A stretch of 64,000 nucleotides of DNA from JAMLIN01 sp041676645 (GTDB lineage: Bacteria > Pseudomonadota > Gammaproteobacteria > Burkholderiales > Burkholderiaceae_E), in assembly GCA_041676645.1 (NCBI GenBank), contig JBAYRO010000007.1, positions 1-64,000 on the forward strand, read 5' to 3'. Shown piece by piece: positions 1-7,580 of the stretch (the stretch's first letter is position 1; every line of letters starts with the position of its first letter). Under the pieces are notes generated by a model. The model had not been told where the DNA came from. It made no database searches and was given only the letters and a program-made list of their open reading frames with translations. The translations under genes were made by a program, and so were the position numbers.

Positions 1-1
1 C

Positions 2-142
2 GCGAACCGCTTCCGCGGCGGTCCGCGCGAGGACAGCTTCCATCCGCTGCCGCCCGCCATGCTCGCCCTGCAGCGGCGGGTGCGCAGCCAGCTCGACCCG
101 CTCGGCATCTTCAATCCCGGCCGCCTCTACGCGGCGCTCTAA
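2..142 (+). CDS. glcE: Glycolate oxidase FAD-binding subunit GlcE, C-terminal end only
   Basis: Only the last 46 codons lie in the window; the gene enters from the left edge and stops at a TAA at 140-142. The end of the protein reads LDPLGIFNPGRLYAAL, a tail typical of GlcE and other FAD-linked (VAO-type) glycolate oxidase subunits. glcF starts 18 nt downstream on the same strand, which is the usual glcD-glcE-glcF order. GlcE would bind FAD in the complex that oxidises glycolate to glyoxylate. The identification rests on this tail plus the neighbour, so the family is firm and the exact subunit slightly less so. Confidence 0.85.
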   Translation, partial: ANRFRGGPREDSFHPLPPAMLALQRRVRSQLDPLGIFNPGRLYAAL

Positions 143-160
143 GCCTGTAGCGAAACGCGC

Positions 161-1387
161 ATGGAAACCCATCTCGCCGACTGGCTCGAAGGCACCCCCG
201 ACGGCATCGAGGCCGAGGCCATCCTGCGTCGCTGCGTGCACTGCGGCTTCTGCACGGCAACCTGCCCGACCTACCAGCTGCTGGGCGACGAACGCGACGG
301 CCCGCGCGGGCGTATCTACCTGATGAAATCGGTGCTCGAAGGCGAGGAGCCCACCCGCGCCACCCAGCTGCATCTCGATCGCTGCCTCACCTGCCGCAAC
401 TGTGAAACCACCTGTCCCTCGGGCGTGGAGTACGGCAAGCTGGTGGACATCGGCCGGCGCCATGTCGCGGCCCGGGTCGAACGGCCGCTCGGCGAGCGGC
501 TGCTGCGCGCGGCGCTGCGCGAGGGGCTGACGCGTCGCTGGCTGTTCGATCCGGCGATGCGCGTGGGCAAGATGATGCGGCCCTTGCTGCCCTCGGGGCT
601 GAAGTCCAAGGTGCCGGATGCCTTGCCGGCCGGCGAGTGGCCGACGCGCCAGCATGCGCGGCGCGTACTGATGCCCGAAGGCTGTGTGCAGCCGGCCATG
701 ATGCCGAACATCGATGCCGCCACCGCCCGGGTGCTCGACGCGGTGGGGGTGCAGGCGCTGCGGATTCCCGACGCCGGCTGCTGCGGAGCGATCCGCCTGC
801 ACCTCGACGACGAACCGGGGGCGCATGCCCAGGCCCGGGCCAACATCGATGCCTGGTGGCCACATCTCGACGGCATCGAGGCGATCCTCGTCAACGCCTC
901 GGGCTGCGGCGTGATGGTCAAGGACTACGGCCACCTGCTGCGCCTCGATCCAGCCTACGCGGCCCGCGCCGAGCGGGTGGCGAGCCTCGCCCGCGACCCG
1001 GTGGAATGGCTGCCCGAGGCGCTGGCGGCGGCGGAACTCTCGATCGCCCCTGATTCCCGGCCGCTTGCCTTCCATCCGCCCTGCACGCTGCAGCACGGCC
1101 AGAAAATCCGGGGCGCGGTCGAGAGCCTGCTCCGCTCGCTCGGCGCGCACCTGGTGCCGGTGGCGGATTCGCACCTGTGCTGCGGCTCGGCCGGCACCTA
1201 CTCGGTGACCCAGCCCGCGCTGTCGCGCGAACTGCGCGACCGCAAGCTGGCGAACCTCGAGGCGCGGGGTCCGGCCCTGATCCTGTCGGCCAACATCGGC
1301 TGCATCTCGCACCTGGCCGGCGGCAGCGGGGTGCCGGTACGCCACTGGCTGGAGTGGCTCGACGAGCGGATCAGCGCGGGCGGCTGA
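161..1387 (+). CDS. glcF: Glycolate oxidase iron-sulfur subunit GlcF
   Basis: A 408-residue protein with two N-terminal 4Fe-4S motifs: CxxCxxCxxxC at residues 25-35 and again at 75-85, each followed by Pro. Two cysteine-rich CCG-type domains follow, seen as GCCGAIRLHL and HLCCGSAGTYS, the quinone/heterodisulfide-reductase-like half of the family. GlcF passes electrons from the GlcD/GlcE flavins to the respiratory chain during glycolate oxidation. Length and domain order match full-length GlcF. It follows glcE by 18 nt and is probably the last gene of that operon, because a decayed integron begins directly after its stop. Confidence 0.95.
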   Translation: METHLADWLEGTPDGIEAEAILRRCVHCGFCTATCPTYQLLGDERDGPRGRIYLMKSVLEGEEPTRATQLHLDRCLTCRNCETTCPSGVEYGKLVDIGRRHVAARVERPLGERLLRAALREGLTRRWLFDPAMRVGKMMRPLLPSGLKSKVPDALPAGEWPTRQHARRVLMPEGCVQPAMMPNIDAATARVLDAVGVQALRIPDAGCCGAIRLHLDDEPGAHAQARANIDAWWPHLDGIEAILVNASGCGVMVKDYGHLLRLDPAYAARAERVASLARDPVEWLPEALAAAELSIAPDSRPLAFHPPCTLQHGQKIRGAVESLLRSLGAHLVPVADSHLCCGSAGTYSVTQPALSRELRDRKLANLEARGPALILSANIGCISHLAGGSGVPVRHWLEWLDERISAGG

Positions 1388-1487
1388 CGCAGGGCAGGCG
1401 TTCCTGAGGGCCTGGAACCTCGCGGTGGCGATAAAGCGGCCAGGATGCAGGCGGCGGCCAGCCCAGGATAACGTCCGTACCCCTCGA

Positions 1488-1592
1488 TCGAAGAAACTTT
1501 TTGATCCAGAAAATGTAGGTCTTCTCGGTCTGGCTGCTGTAGTGCAAGTACCAGATGCGTTCCCGGACGCGTCCGAGAACGGTCGGCGCCTT
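1488..1592 (-). pseudogene. intI: Integron integrase remnant (N-terminal SAM-like domain only)
   Basis: On the minus strand a frame open from 1700 to 1371 contains VRERIWYLHYSSQTEKTYIF, followed by a W-I-K-K-F-L stretch. This is the N-terminal SAM-like DNA-binding segment of integron tyrosine recombinases, in which a conserved HYS-x-RTE-x-Y-x-x-W-I pattern is seen. Recognisable similarity covers about 35 residues (1592 to 1488) and then becomes unrelated sequence up to the end of glcF. None of the catalytic core (Arg, His, Tyr box) is present. Its orientation, away from the cassettes, is what is expected of intI next to attI. I read it as a truncated, non-functional integrase. Confidence 0.75.
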
Positions 1593-1699
1593 GAGTAGAG
1601 GGATTTCCCGCTGTCCGTATAACGTTGTCGCTGATACTGTGCGAAACGACAGTACGACGCCGTCGGGCGGGCGCATATCGACGGTTCGAGCGAGAAGCA

Positions 1700-1780
1700 C
1701 GGGGGTGTTATGCGGCGACGAGATCGTGTTGAACGGACGTTTAGACTGGCGGACCCTGTCCGTTCAAATCAAAGTTGGGC
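1700..1780 (+). other. attI-like recombination site of the integron
   Basis: This lies between the integrase remnant and the first cassette. It ends in the core site GTTGGGC (1774-1780), which fits the integron consensus GTTRRRY, and is preceded by CAAATCAAA, similar to the AACAAA preceding the core of the class 1 attI site. A perfect 10-bp inverted repeat (TTGAACGGAC at 1729-1738, GTCCGTTCAA at 1758-1767) sits just upstream. Recombination would cut after the G at 1774. The outer boundary is arbitrary. Confidence 0.6.
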
Positions 1781-1816
1781 GTCACTGGCGAGCGCGCCCT
1801 CCATCGAGAATATGAA

Positions 1817-2056
1817 ATGAGCGACTGGGAAGAATTCTGCGAATCCAATGGTTGGAATGCTGGCTCGCCTGAGGATTACGACAAGTTTCTCGACAGCCTC
1901 GAAGACAAACCGAGGAGGCGAAGGGACCTCGCCGTCTTACAGTTCGCGACCTTCGACGAAGCGAAGGAATGGGCAAAGACAAATCCGGGAAAGTCTTTCA
2001 CGCGCAATCCGAACGGCCCAGGATTTATCCCTGTACGGAAGAGAAACGAAGCATGA
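1817..2056 (+). CDS. Small acidic hypothetical protein, cassette 1 first gene
   Basis: A 79-residue protein beginning MSDWEEFCESNGWNAG, rich in Asp, Glu, Trp and Lys, with no family I recognise. It has no signal peptide or membrane segment. The ATG at 1817 is chosen over an in-frame TTG at 1775 because that codon is part of the recombination core itself. The gene is the first in cassette 1, about 40 nt inside the cassette boundary, as is typical for integron cassettes. It overlaps the next gene by four bases (ATGA), so the two are translationally coupled and probably work together. Base composition is more AT-rich than the flanking chromosome. Confidence 0.7.
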   Translation: MSDWEEFCESNGWNAGSPEDYDKFLDSLEDKPRRRRDLAVLQFATFDEAKEWAKTNPGKSFTRNPNGPGFIPVRKRNEA

Positions 2057-2253
2057 AGAAGTGGCTCCACGACAAATCGCAGATCATCTTTTTTCTGACC
2101 CTTGTGATCTATATAGGAATCTGGGCAACCGTCTCGTACATCGGCGTCTACGTAACTTACGTCGCTGGCCCGGTTCTCTTTGTTTCCGGCGTGCTCATGT
2201 TTCTCACGCGCCCGAAAGAGGCGGCTCCCGAAGGCAGCAAAGCGAAGACATAG
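2053..2253 (+). CDS. Small membrane protein, cassette 1 second gene
   Basis: A 66-residue protein with two hydrophobic helices, roughly residues 10-29 (IIFFLTLVIYIGIWATVSYI) and 32-51, and a basic, polar tail ending GSKAKT. The start codon overlaps the stop of the preceding acidic protein (ATGA). The DNA is clearly AT-richer than the surroundings (for example the run near 2088-2120), a sign of recent origin elsewhere. No function can be assigned. A soluble acidic protein coupled to a two-helix membrane peptide could be a membrane-acting toxin with its antidote, or a small defence pair, but that is speculation. Confidence 0.65.
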   Translation: MKKWLHDKSQIIFFLTLVIYIGIWATVSYIGVYVTYVAGPVLFVSGVLMFLTRPKEAAPEGSKAKT

Positions 2254-2270
2254 CAAGTCAAGGACGCGAC

Positions 2271-2326
2271 GCCCGACCCTTCCTTCCAGCGGACGCCTTC
2301 GGCGCCGCTGAAGTCAAACGTTATAT
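2271..2326 (+). repeat. attC site closing cassette 1
   Basis: All four attC boxes can be found: R'' GCCCGAC (2271-2277), L'' CTTCCAGCGG (2283-2292), L' CCGCTGAAG (2305-2313) and R' GTTATAT (2320-2326). L'' and L' pair with one unpaired C, the extrahelical base that attC sites need for strand choice. A small inner stem CGCC/GGCG caps the hairpin. R'' is one wobble away from the complement of the cassette's own start (GTTGGGC at 1774), as expected for a cassette once circular. Cassette 1 is therefore 1775-2320. Confidence 0.8.
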
Positions 2327-2354
2327 GTCTGAACCCGGGCATCCGGCGGGTGGA

Positions 2355-2653
2355 TCAGCGTTGGGTTCTCCAGTAGCCGGGGCGCTTTCGATGATGCGCG
2401 ACGGCGAGAACATGGACAGCGCCAGGAACAAGCTCGTACACGACGGAGAAAGGGAACCGGACAAGAACCAATCGCCGGTTGTCGTCCTCGTCCGCTGCCC
2501 AAGCCTTGGGATTGGTCGCGATGAGGTCGATGGCCGCAACGACTTCAGCGCGAAAGCCCTGCGCTGCCTTGGGGTGCGTTCTCGGTACCAGGCGAACGAC
2601 TCGGAGATGTCGAGTTCAGCCGCTTCCGATATCTGGACGCGCATTGCGCTCAC
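2355..2653 (-). pseudogene. ParE/RelE-family toxin, inactivated by a frameshift
   Basis: The first 21 or so codons read MRVQISEAAELDISESFAWY, a ParE/RelE-superfamily N terminus. After about 2575 the homology continues in another frame: FRAEVVAAIDLIATNPKAW, then RLVLVRFPFSVVYEL and finally VAHHRKRPGYW, the usual C-terminal motif, with a stop at 2355-2357. A single missing base near 2571-2578 explains the switch (expected ...RERHPKAAQGF...). The intended protein would be about 99 residues. The start, a GTG at 2653, overlaps the stop of the upstream antitoxin gene. The toxin is probably inactive, leaving an orphan antitoxin. Confidence 0.75.
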
Positions 2654-2874
2654 AGCGCGAGGATGCGAGCCTTGGCCTCACCCCACGGAACCATCTTCAT
2701 CTTGCCGGACGTGATATCAGCCTTCCGGTGGCGAATTTCTTCACGCCATGCGGCTGAAATCGCCGAGGAATCGTCGCCTTCAAGGCTGTCGAGCAAAGCA
2801 ACAGCGACTTCCGCGCGCTCATCCGCGGGCAGGGACAGCAGTTCAAGCAGCAACTGGTCAGTGCGGGCATTCAT
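2650..2874 (-). CDS. Addiction-module antitoxin partner of the broken ParE/RelE toxin
   Basis: A 74-residue protein, beginning MNARTDQLLLELLSLPADER, that matches the small putative addiction-module antitoxin family, which has a conserved LPxxERxELxxxLLxSL core and a C-terminal region that wraps the toxin (WREEIRHRKADI here). It lies upstream of, and overlaps by GTGA, the ParE/RelE-type toxin frame, the usual antitoxin-first order. The reading frame is intact. The pair is encoded against the direction of the cassette array, so it must have its own promoter, presumably in 2875-2939, rather than depend on an integron promoter. Confidence 0.75.
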   Translation of the reverse strand: MNARTDQLLLELLSLPADERAEVAVALLDSLEGDDSSAISAAWREEIRHRKADITSGKMKMVPWGEAKARILAL

Positions 2875-2939
2875 CGAGTGTGACTCCAGGCACCGGAGCC
2901 ACGGTGCTCCGTGTCAGTCTAGCACCGCCCCCGGCCGAC

Positions 2940-3036
2940 ATATAACAGTGCGTTCCAGCGGACGCTTGACCCAGCCGTCCGCGCGCTATCGCACGCGGCC
3001 GTCTGCCTCAATCGCCGCTGAGCTTCGACGTTAGAC
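2940..3036 (+). repeat. attC site closing cassette 2
   Basis: R'' ATATAAC (2940-2946) is the exact complement of the GTTATAT that opens this cassette at 2320, the signature of a genuine mobile cassette. L'' TTCCAGCGG (2953-2961) pairs with L' CCGCTGAG (3015-3022), leaving an extra C unpaired, and R' is GTTAGAC (3030-3036). The inner part is longer (about 50 nt) than in the first attC. The L boxes are nearly identical between the two attC sites, suggesting cassettes drawn from one host family. Cassette 2 is 2321-3030. Confidence 0.85.
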
Positions 3037-3096
3037 AGCGCTGCGGCGGTTGCCGGCATGCAGACAGAGCGATATCGCCTGTAGTATCATGCTGCG

Positions 3097-3324
3097 ATGG
3101 CCACGGCGGCCAAACTTCTCGCGTCAATGCGGCGCAACCCGCGTGACTGGTCCATCGCCGACCTTCAGACCGTTGCTCGTCAGAACGGCCTGGATTGGCG
3201 GCATCAGAAGAGCAGCCATTGCGTGTTCGTGCGTGAAGATGGACGCACGCTATCGGTACCGGCGCATAGGCCGATCAAGCCGATCTACGTTCAGAAGTTC
3301 ATCGAGCTTGTGGAAGGAGCCTGA
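3097..3324 (+). CDS. hicA: HicA-family mRNA interferase toxin
   Basis: A 75-residue protein with the HicA/YcfA double-stranded-RNA-binding fold pattern: an N-terminal helix (KLLASMRRNPRDW), then HQKSSHCVFVREDG, where the second His is at the position of the catalytic histidine of HicA (usual motif GSHHxF), and IKPIYVQKFIE near the end. HicA cleaves mRNA until neutralised by HicB. The partner gene starts 3 nt downstream. The pair is the only content of cassette 3 and is encoded in the direction of the array. Length is slightly above the usual HicA size. Confidence 0.85.
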   Translation: MATAAKLLASMRRNPRDWSIADLQTVARQNGLDWRHQKSSHCVFVREDGRTLSVPAHRPIKPIYVQKFIELVEGA

Positions 3325-3327
3325 GAC

Positions 3328-3675
3328 GTGAGCAAGCTGACTGATTATCCGTTCGAGGTCCGACCGTTGACCGATGCGGAAGGTGGCGGGTATCTGATCT
3401 CGTTCCCGGATTTCGCTGAGTGCATCTCCGATGGCGAGTCGGTCGAGGAAGCGATCGAGAACGGGAGAGACGCGCTCAAGGCAACGATTGCCGCTTTGAA
3501 AGCGAGAAAGCTTCCAGTCCCTTCTCCCAACAGCGGTGGTGTTGCCTCCGGGAAGTTCGTCGCCCGCGTTCCGAAGACTGTGCACGCCCAGTTGGCGACC
3601 CGTGCAAAGGCCGAGGGGGTATCGCTGAACGCCCTGGTTCTCACGTTCATCGCGCAGGGCCTGGGCCGCGCTTGA
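3328..3675 (+). CDS. hicB: HicB-family antitoxin
   Basis: A 115-residue protein. Residues 1-60 form the HicB partial RNase-H-like fold, seen in GGGYLISFPDFAECISDGES and then EEAIENGRDALKATI. The C-terminal part (about 75-115: FVARVPKTVHAQLATRAKAEG then VSLNALVLTFIAQGL) is a ribbon-helix-helix DNA-binding domain, so the protein should neutralise HicA and repress the operon. It follows hicA by 3 nt. TA cassettes of this type are thought to stabilise cassette arrays in chromosomal integrons. Confidence 0.88.
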   Translation: MSKLTDYPFEVRPLTDAEGGGYLISFPDFAECISDGESVEEAIENGRDALKATIAALKARKLPVPSPNSGGVASGKFVARVPKTVHAQLATRAKAEGVSLNALVLTFIAQGLGRA

Positions 3676-3697
3676 CTGGCCATGATCCACAGGCGCT

Positions 3698-3716
3698 GTC
3701 TAAATCAAAGTTAGGC
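3698..3716 (+). repeat. Collapsed attC, or attI-like site, ending cassette 3
   Basis: GTCTAAA (3698-3704) differs in one base from GTCTAAC, the R'' expected for a cassette opening with GTTAGAC at 3030. Only five bases separate it from the core GTTAGGC (3710-3716). The L boxes and hairpin are missing, so the site has either lost its centre by deletion or is a second simple site: AAATCAAAGTTRGGCGTC is shared with the attI-like site at 1765-1783. Confidence 0.55.
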
Positions 3717-3974
3717 GTCGCACCCCCGGTTTCGCTGGTCGTGCAGTACCACTCACCAACGACGAGCCCATCCATACGGAGCGAGACGGGGACTTCAACT
3801 TGCTTGCGCTCATGGATGCGGCAGGCTGAGCAGGCTGCGCGGTTCGTCATCATCGAAGCAGTGAGGCCCGGCATTCGCCGCTCGGACCGTTCATAATATC
3901 GGGCCTGCGAACCGCGTCGCCCCCCAGGTGCCAGTTCGTTCGCGGCAGTATCGTCGCCCGAGGAGTTCGCCTGG
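3717..3974 (+). other. Non-coding flank of the integron before fpr
   Basis: I see no convincing gene here. A minus-strand frame open across it shows no recognisable motif. An AT-rich hexamer TAATAT at about 3894-3899 could be a -10 element for fpr, whose start is about 75 nt downstream, but no good -35 element accompanies it. The stretch may be a decayed fourth cassette, since it starts right at a recombination core. Confidence 0.35.
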
Positions 3975-4742
3975 ATGTTCAACGAGGAAACCGTGCTGAA
4001 GGTCCATCACTGGACCGATCGCCTGTTCAGCTTCACCACCACCCGCAATCCGTCGTTCCGCTTCGCGAATGGCCATTTCACGATGCTCGGCCTGCCGTCC
4101 GACGGCGGCAAGCCGCTGCTGCGCGCCTACAGCATCGCCAGCGCCAACTACGAGGAGCATCTCGAGTTCTTCAGCATCAAGGTGCCCGATGGCCCGCTGA
4201 CATCGCGGCTGCAGCACCTGCGCGAGGGCGACAAGGTGCTGATCGGCCGCAAGCCCACCGGTACGCTGGTGGCCGATGCGCTCAAGCCGGGCCGGCGGCT
4301 CTGGCTGCTGGGCACCGGGACCGGTCTGGCTCCCTACCTGAGCCTGATCCGCGACCCCGAGGTCTACGCGCGCTTCGAGCGGGTGATCCTGGTGCACGGC
4401 GTGCGCTTCATCGCCGACCTCGCCTACCAGGAATACCTCACCGAGGAACTGCCCCAGCATGAGCTCGTCGGCGAGGAGGTGCGCGAGCAGCTCTCCTACT
4501 ACCCGACCGTCACGCGCGAACCCTATGTCCACAACGGCCGGATCACCGCCCTGCTCGAATCCGGCAAGCTGCAGGCCGATCTCGGGCTGCCGCCGCTGGA
4601 TCCGGCCGAGGATCGCGCCATGATCTGCGGCAGCACCGATGTGCTGCGCGACCTGCGCAGCTTCTTCGCCGGGCGTGGCTTCGAGGAAGGCGCGACCAAC
4701 CGGCCGGGCGATTTCGTCGTCGAGAGGGCTTTCGCCCAGTAA
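3975..4742 (+). CDS. fpr: Ferredoxin/flavodoxin-NADP(+) reductase
   Basis: A 255-residue protein with the bacterial FPR layout: the FAD-binding barrel with RAYSIASANYEEHLEFFSIK (residues about 53-72) and GPLTSRLQHL, then the NADP-binding domain with LLGTGTGLAPYLSLI and the C-terminal RAMICGS motif. The protein ends GDFVVERAFAQ; in subclass-A bacterial FPRs the C-terminal residues cover the flavin. It exchanges electrons between NADPH and ferredoxin or flavodoxin and often takes part in oxidative-stress responses. It stands alone between the integron and the homogentisate genes, 120 nt before hmgA. Confidence 0.95.
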   Translation: MFNEETVLKVHHWTDRLFSFTTTRNPSFRFANGHFTMLGLPSDGGKPLLRAYSIASANYEEHLEFFSIKVPDGPLTSRLQHLREGDKVLIGRKPTGTLVADALKPGRRLWLLGTGTGLAPYLSLIRDPEVYARFERVILVHGVRFIADLAYQEYLTEELPQHELVGEEVREQLSYYPTVTREPYVHNGRITALLESGKLQADLGLPPLDPAEDRAMICGSTDVLRDLRSFFAGRGFEEGATNRPGDFVVERAFAQ

Positions 4743-4861
4743 AGCCGCGGACGTGGCAGCCGTCCGTGCCGCTGTCGTGGTGATCGGGGCGGGCGGTTGA
4801 CGTTCCAGCCCGACCCGATCAGGCTCTTCCGGATAGCCATACGCCATCGAGGAGACGAGCC

Positions 4862-6205
4862 ATGGATTTCGCCACGCAGACGCAGACCGGCAAGGGTTCG
4901 CAGGCCGGCCCGGTCGAGACCGGACTGATGAGCGGCTGGGGCAACGAGTTCGCCACCGAGGCCCTGCCCGGCGCCCTGCCGCGCGGGCAGAATTCGCCCC
5001 AGGAGTGTCCCTACGGGCTCTACGCCGAGCAGATCTCGGGCACGGCGTTCACCGCCCCGCGCGCGGCCAATCGCCGTTCCTGGTTCTACCGGATCCGCCC
5101 GGGGGCGGTGCACGGGCCTTTCGGGCGCATCGACAACGGCGGGATCGTGAGCGACTTCGGTGGGCTCGAGACCCCGCCCGAGCGCCTGCGCTGGGATCCG
5201 CTGCCGATGCCCGACAAGCCGACCGATTTCATCGGCGGCCTGGTCACGATGGGCGGGCAGGGCGATCCGGCGCTCATGGGCGGCTGCGCGATCCATCTCT
5301 ATGCGGCCAATGCCTCCATGCGCGATCGCTGGTTCTACGATGCCGATGGCGAGCTGCTCATCGTGCCCCAGCACGGGCGCCTGCGGATCGCCACCGAGAT
5401 GGGCGTGCTCGATGTGGCGCCGCTGGAGGTGGCGCTGATTCCGCGCGGGGTCCGCTTCGCGGTGACGCTGCCCGACGGCGAGGCCCGCGGCTACGTCTGC
5501 GAGAACTACGGGGCGGGTTTCCGGCTGCCCGACCTCGGTCCGATCGGATCGAACGGCCTTGCCAATCCGCGCGACTGGCTGGCGCCGGTCGCCGCCTGGG
5601 AGGATCGCGAGGGCGAGTTCAGCCTGGTCGCGAAATTCCTCGGCAATCTCTGGCAGGCGCCGATCGACCATTCGCCGCTCGACGTCGTCGCCTGGCACGG
5701 CAATCTCGCGCCGATGAAGTACGACCTGCGCCGCTTCAACACGATCGGCTCGATCAGCTTCGACCATCCCGATCCGTCCATCTTCCTCGTGCTGCAGGCG
5801 CCCAGCGACACGCCCGGTGTCGACACCATCGACTTCGTGATCTTTCCGCCGCGCATCCTCGCGATGGAACATACCTTCCGGCCGCCCTGGTTCCATCGCA
5901 ACGTCGCGAGCGAGTTCATGGGGCTGATCGAGGGCGCCTACGACGCCAAGGGCGCCGGCTTCAGGCCGGGTGGCTGTTCGCTGCACAACATGCACAGCGC
6001 GCACGGCCCCGATGCCGAGTCCTACGCCAGGGCCGTCGCCGTCGACACCAGCAAGCCGCAGTACATGCGCGACACGATGGCCTTCATGTTCGAGACGCGC
6101 CTGCCGATCCGCCCGACCGGGTTCGCGCTGCGCACGCCGATGCGCCAGGCCGACTACCATCAGTCCTGGCAGGGATTGCGGAAGAACTTCCGGTCCACGC
6201 CCTGA
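4862..6205 (+). CDS. hmgA: Homogentisate 1,2-dioxygenase
   Basis: A 447-residue protein with the strongly conserved HmgA N terminus ([20 protein letters not shown]) and the C-terminal iron-binding region, including [14 protein letters not shown] and [12 protein letters not shown], where the metal ligands lie. It opens the ring of homogentisate to maleylacetoacetate in tyrosine and phenylalanine breakdown. A ribosome-binding site GAGGAG lies just before the ATG. fahA follows after 55 nt, so the pair forms the lower homogentisate pathway. No maleylacetoacetate isomerase or 4-hydroxyphenylpyruvate dioxygenase gene is in this window, so those steps must be encoded elsewhere. Confidence 0.97.
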   Translation: MDFATQTQTGKGSQAGPVETGLMSGWGNEFATEALPGALPRGQNSPQECPYGLYAEQISGTAFTAPRAANRRSWFYRIRPGAVHGPFGRIDNGGIVSDFGGLETPPERLRWDPLPMPDKPTDFIGGLVTMGGQGDPALMGGCAIHLYAANASMRDRWFYDADGELLIVPQHGRLRIATEMGVLDVAPLEVALIPRGVRFAVTLPDGEARGYVCENYGAGFRLPDLGPIGSNGLANPRDWLAPVAAWEDREGEFSLVAKFLGNLWQAPIDHSPLDVVAWHGNLAPMKYDLRRFNTIGSISFDHPDPSIFLVLQAPSDTPGVDTIDFVIFPPRILAMEHTFRPPWFHRNVASEFMGLIEGAYDAKGAGFRPGGCSLHNMHSAHGPDAESYARAVAVDTSKPQYMRDTMAFMFETRLPIRPTGFALRTPMRQADYHQSWQGLRKNFRSTP

Positions 6206-6260
6206 GCGCGGGGCAAGGAAGCTTCCGGTGGGGCCCGAGCCGACAGGCGCAGAGGAGACG

Positions 6261-7580
6261 ATGACGATGATATTGGACGAGACACACGATCCGGACGCCC
6301 GCAGCTGGGTTGCCTCCGCCCAGGCCGAGGACTGCGATTTTCCCCTGCAGAACCTGCCCATGGCGGTGTTCCGGCGGGCGGGCACGAACGAGGCGTTCCG
6401 CGGCGGGATCGCGATCGGCGACCGGATCCTCGATATCGGCCGGGTGCATGGCGACGGCCATTTCAGCGCCGACGCGGCGGTGGCCGCGGCCCATGCGGCG
6501 CAGCCCGAGCTCAACGGCCTGATGGCGCTGGGGCCGCGCTACTGGAAGGCCTTGCGTCGCGCCGTGTCCGGACTCCTGCGCGAGGATGCCCCGGCGCGCG
6601 AGGCGCTCGCCGGCTGCCTGGTGGAGCAGGCCGCCGCCGAGTACCGGGTGCCGGCCCGGATCGGCGACTACACCGACATGTACGCATCGATCCATCATGC
6701 GACCAACATCGGCCGGCTGTTCCGTCCCGACAATCCGCTGATGCCCAACTTCCAGTGGCTGCCGGTGGGCTACCACGGTCGCGCGTCCTCGATCGGCGTC
6801 AGCGGCCAGGCCTTTCCCCGGCCGCGTGGCCAGACGATGGCGCCGGGCGCGAGCGCGCCGACCTTCGGCGAATGCCGCCGCCTCGACTACGAGCTGGAAG
6901 TGGGCATCTGGATCGGCACCGGCAATGCGCAGGGCGAGCCCATCGCGCTCGACGATGCCGACTCGCATGTGTTCGGGCTGTGCCTGCTCAACGACTGGTC
7001 GGCGCGCGACATCCAGGCCTGGGAGTACCAGCCGCTCGGCCCGTTCCTCGCCAAGAACTTCGCGACCACGATCTCGCCCTGGATCGTCACCCTCGATGCG
7101 CTGGCGCCGTTTCGCGCCGCCTGGACCCGGCCGGCCGATCATCCGCAGCCGCTGCCCTACCTCGAGTCGGACGCCAACCGGGCGCGGGGCGGCTTCGACC
7201 TGCAGCTGGAAGCCCTGATCGAGACAGCCGCGATGCGCGAGCGCGGTGAAGCGCCGGCGCGGCTGTCGCGCACCACCTTCGCGCATTCCTACTGGAGCGT
7301 CGCGCAGATGATCGCCCACCACACGGTGGGCGGTTGCAATCTCGCGCCCGGCGACCTGCTGGGCAGCGGCACCCAGTCCGGGCCGGCGGACGAGGGCGAG
7401 GCGGGCGCGCTGATCGAGCTGTCGGTGGGCGGCACCCGGCCGGTGAAGCTGCCCAGTGGCGAGGAACGCACCTTCCTCGCCGATGGCGACCGGGTCGTGT
7501 TCCGCGGCTGGTGCGAGCGGCCCGGTGCGGCGCGCATCGGCTTCGGCGAGTGTGCCGGGACGGTGCTGCCGGCGCGCTGA
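6261..7580 (+). CDS. fahA: Fumarylacetoacetase
   Basis: A 439-residue protein. The core shows GDYTDMYASIHHATNIG and later QWLPVGYHGRASS, the active-site region of fumarylacetoacetate hydrolase, plus LNDWSARDIQAWEYQPLGPF, which binds the metal and substrate. It splits fumarylacetoacetate into fumarate and acetoacetate, the last step after HmgA. The ATG at 6261 is chosen because an AGAGGAG ribosome-binding site precedes it by a few bases; a longer open frame reaching back into hmgA is an overlap artefact. A large palindrome begins right at its stop codon and may end the transcript. Confidence 0.96.
   Translation: MTMILDETHDPDARSWVASAQAEDCDFPLQNLPMAVFRRAGTNEAFRGGIAIGDRILDIGRVHGDGHFSADAAVAAAHAAQPELNGLMALGPRYWKALRRAVSGLLREDAPAREALAGCLVEQAAAEYRVPARIGDYTDMYASIHHATNIGRLFRPDNPLMPNFQWLPVGYHGRASSIGVSGQAFPRPRGQTMAPGASAPTFGECRRLDYELEVGIWIGTGNAQGEPIALDDADSHVFGLCLLNDWSARDIQAWEYQPLGPFLAKNFATTISPWIVTLDALAPFRAAWTRPADHPQPLPYLESDANRARGGFDLQLEALIETAAMRERGEAPARLSRTTFAHSYWSVAQMIAHHTVGGCNLAPGDLLGSGTQSGPADEGEAGALIELSVGGTRPVKLPSGEERTFLADGDRVVFRGWCERPGAARIGFGECAGTVLPAR

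Noticed and set aside
1775..1816. TTG start inside the integron core for the first cassette protein
   Set aside because: The codon is part of the GTTGGGC recombination core and the added residues carry no pattern; the ATG at 1817 is better.
2321..2653. Uninterrupted 110-codon reading of the toxin locus
   Set aside because: After the first 35 residues the sequence is Ser/Pro-rich nonsense, while the neighbouring frame continues the ParE/RelE family; hence a frameshift was preferred.
3698..3716. Acquired class 1 integron attI site
   Set aside because: Only the short core region resembles attI1; there is no class 1 integrase, no qacE or sul gene and no resistance cassette.
3647..3982. 111-codon minus-strand frame across the end of cassette 3 and the fpr start
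   Set aside because: No family motif, crosses a recombination site and overlaps two plus-strand genes.
4523..6514. 663-codon open frame on the minus strand
   Set aside because: It is opposite fpr, hmgA and fahA, has low-complexity Arg/Ala/Gly composition and no family motif. GC-rich DNA gives such shadow frames.
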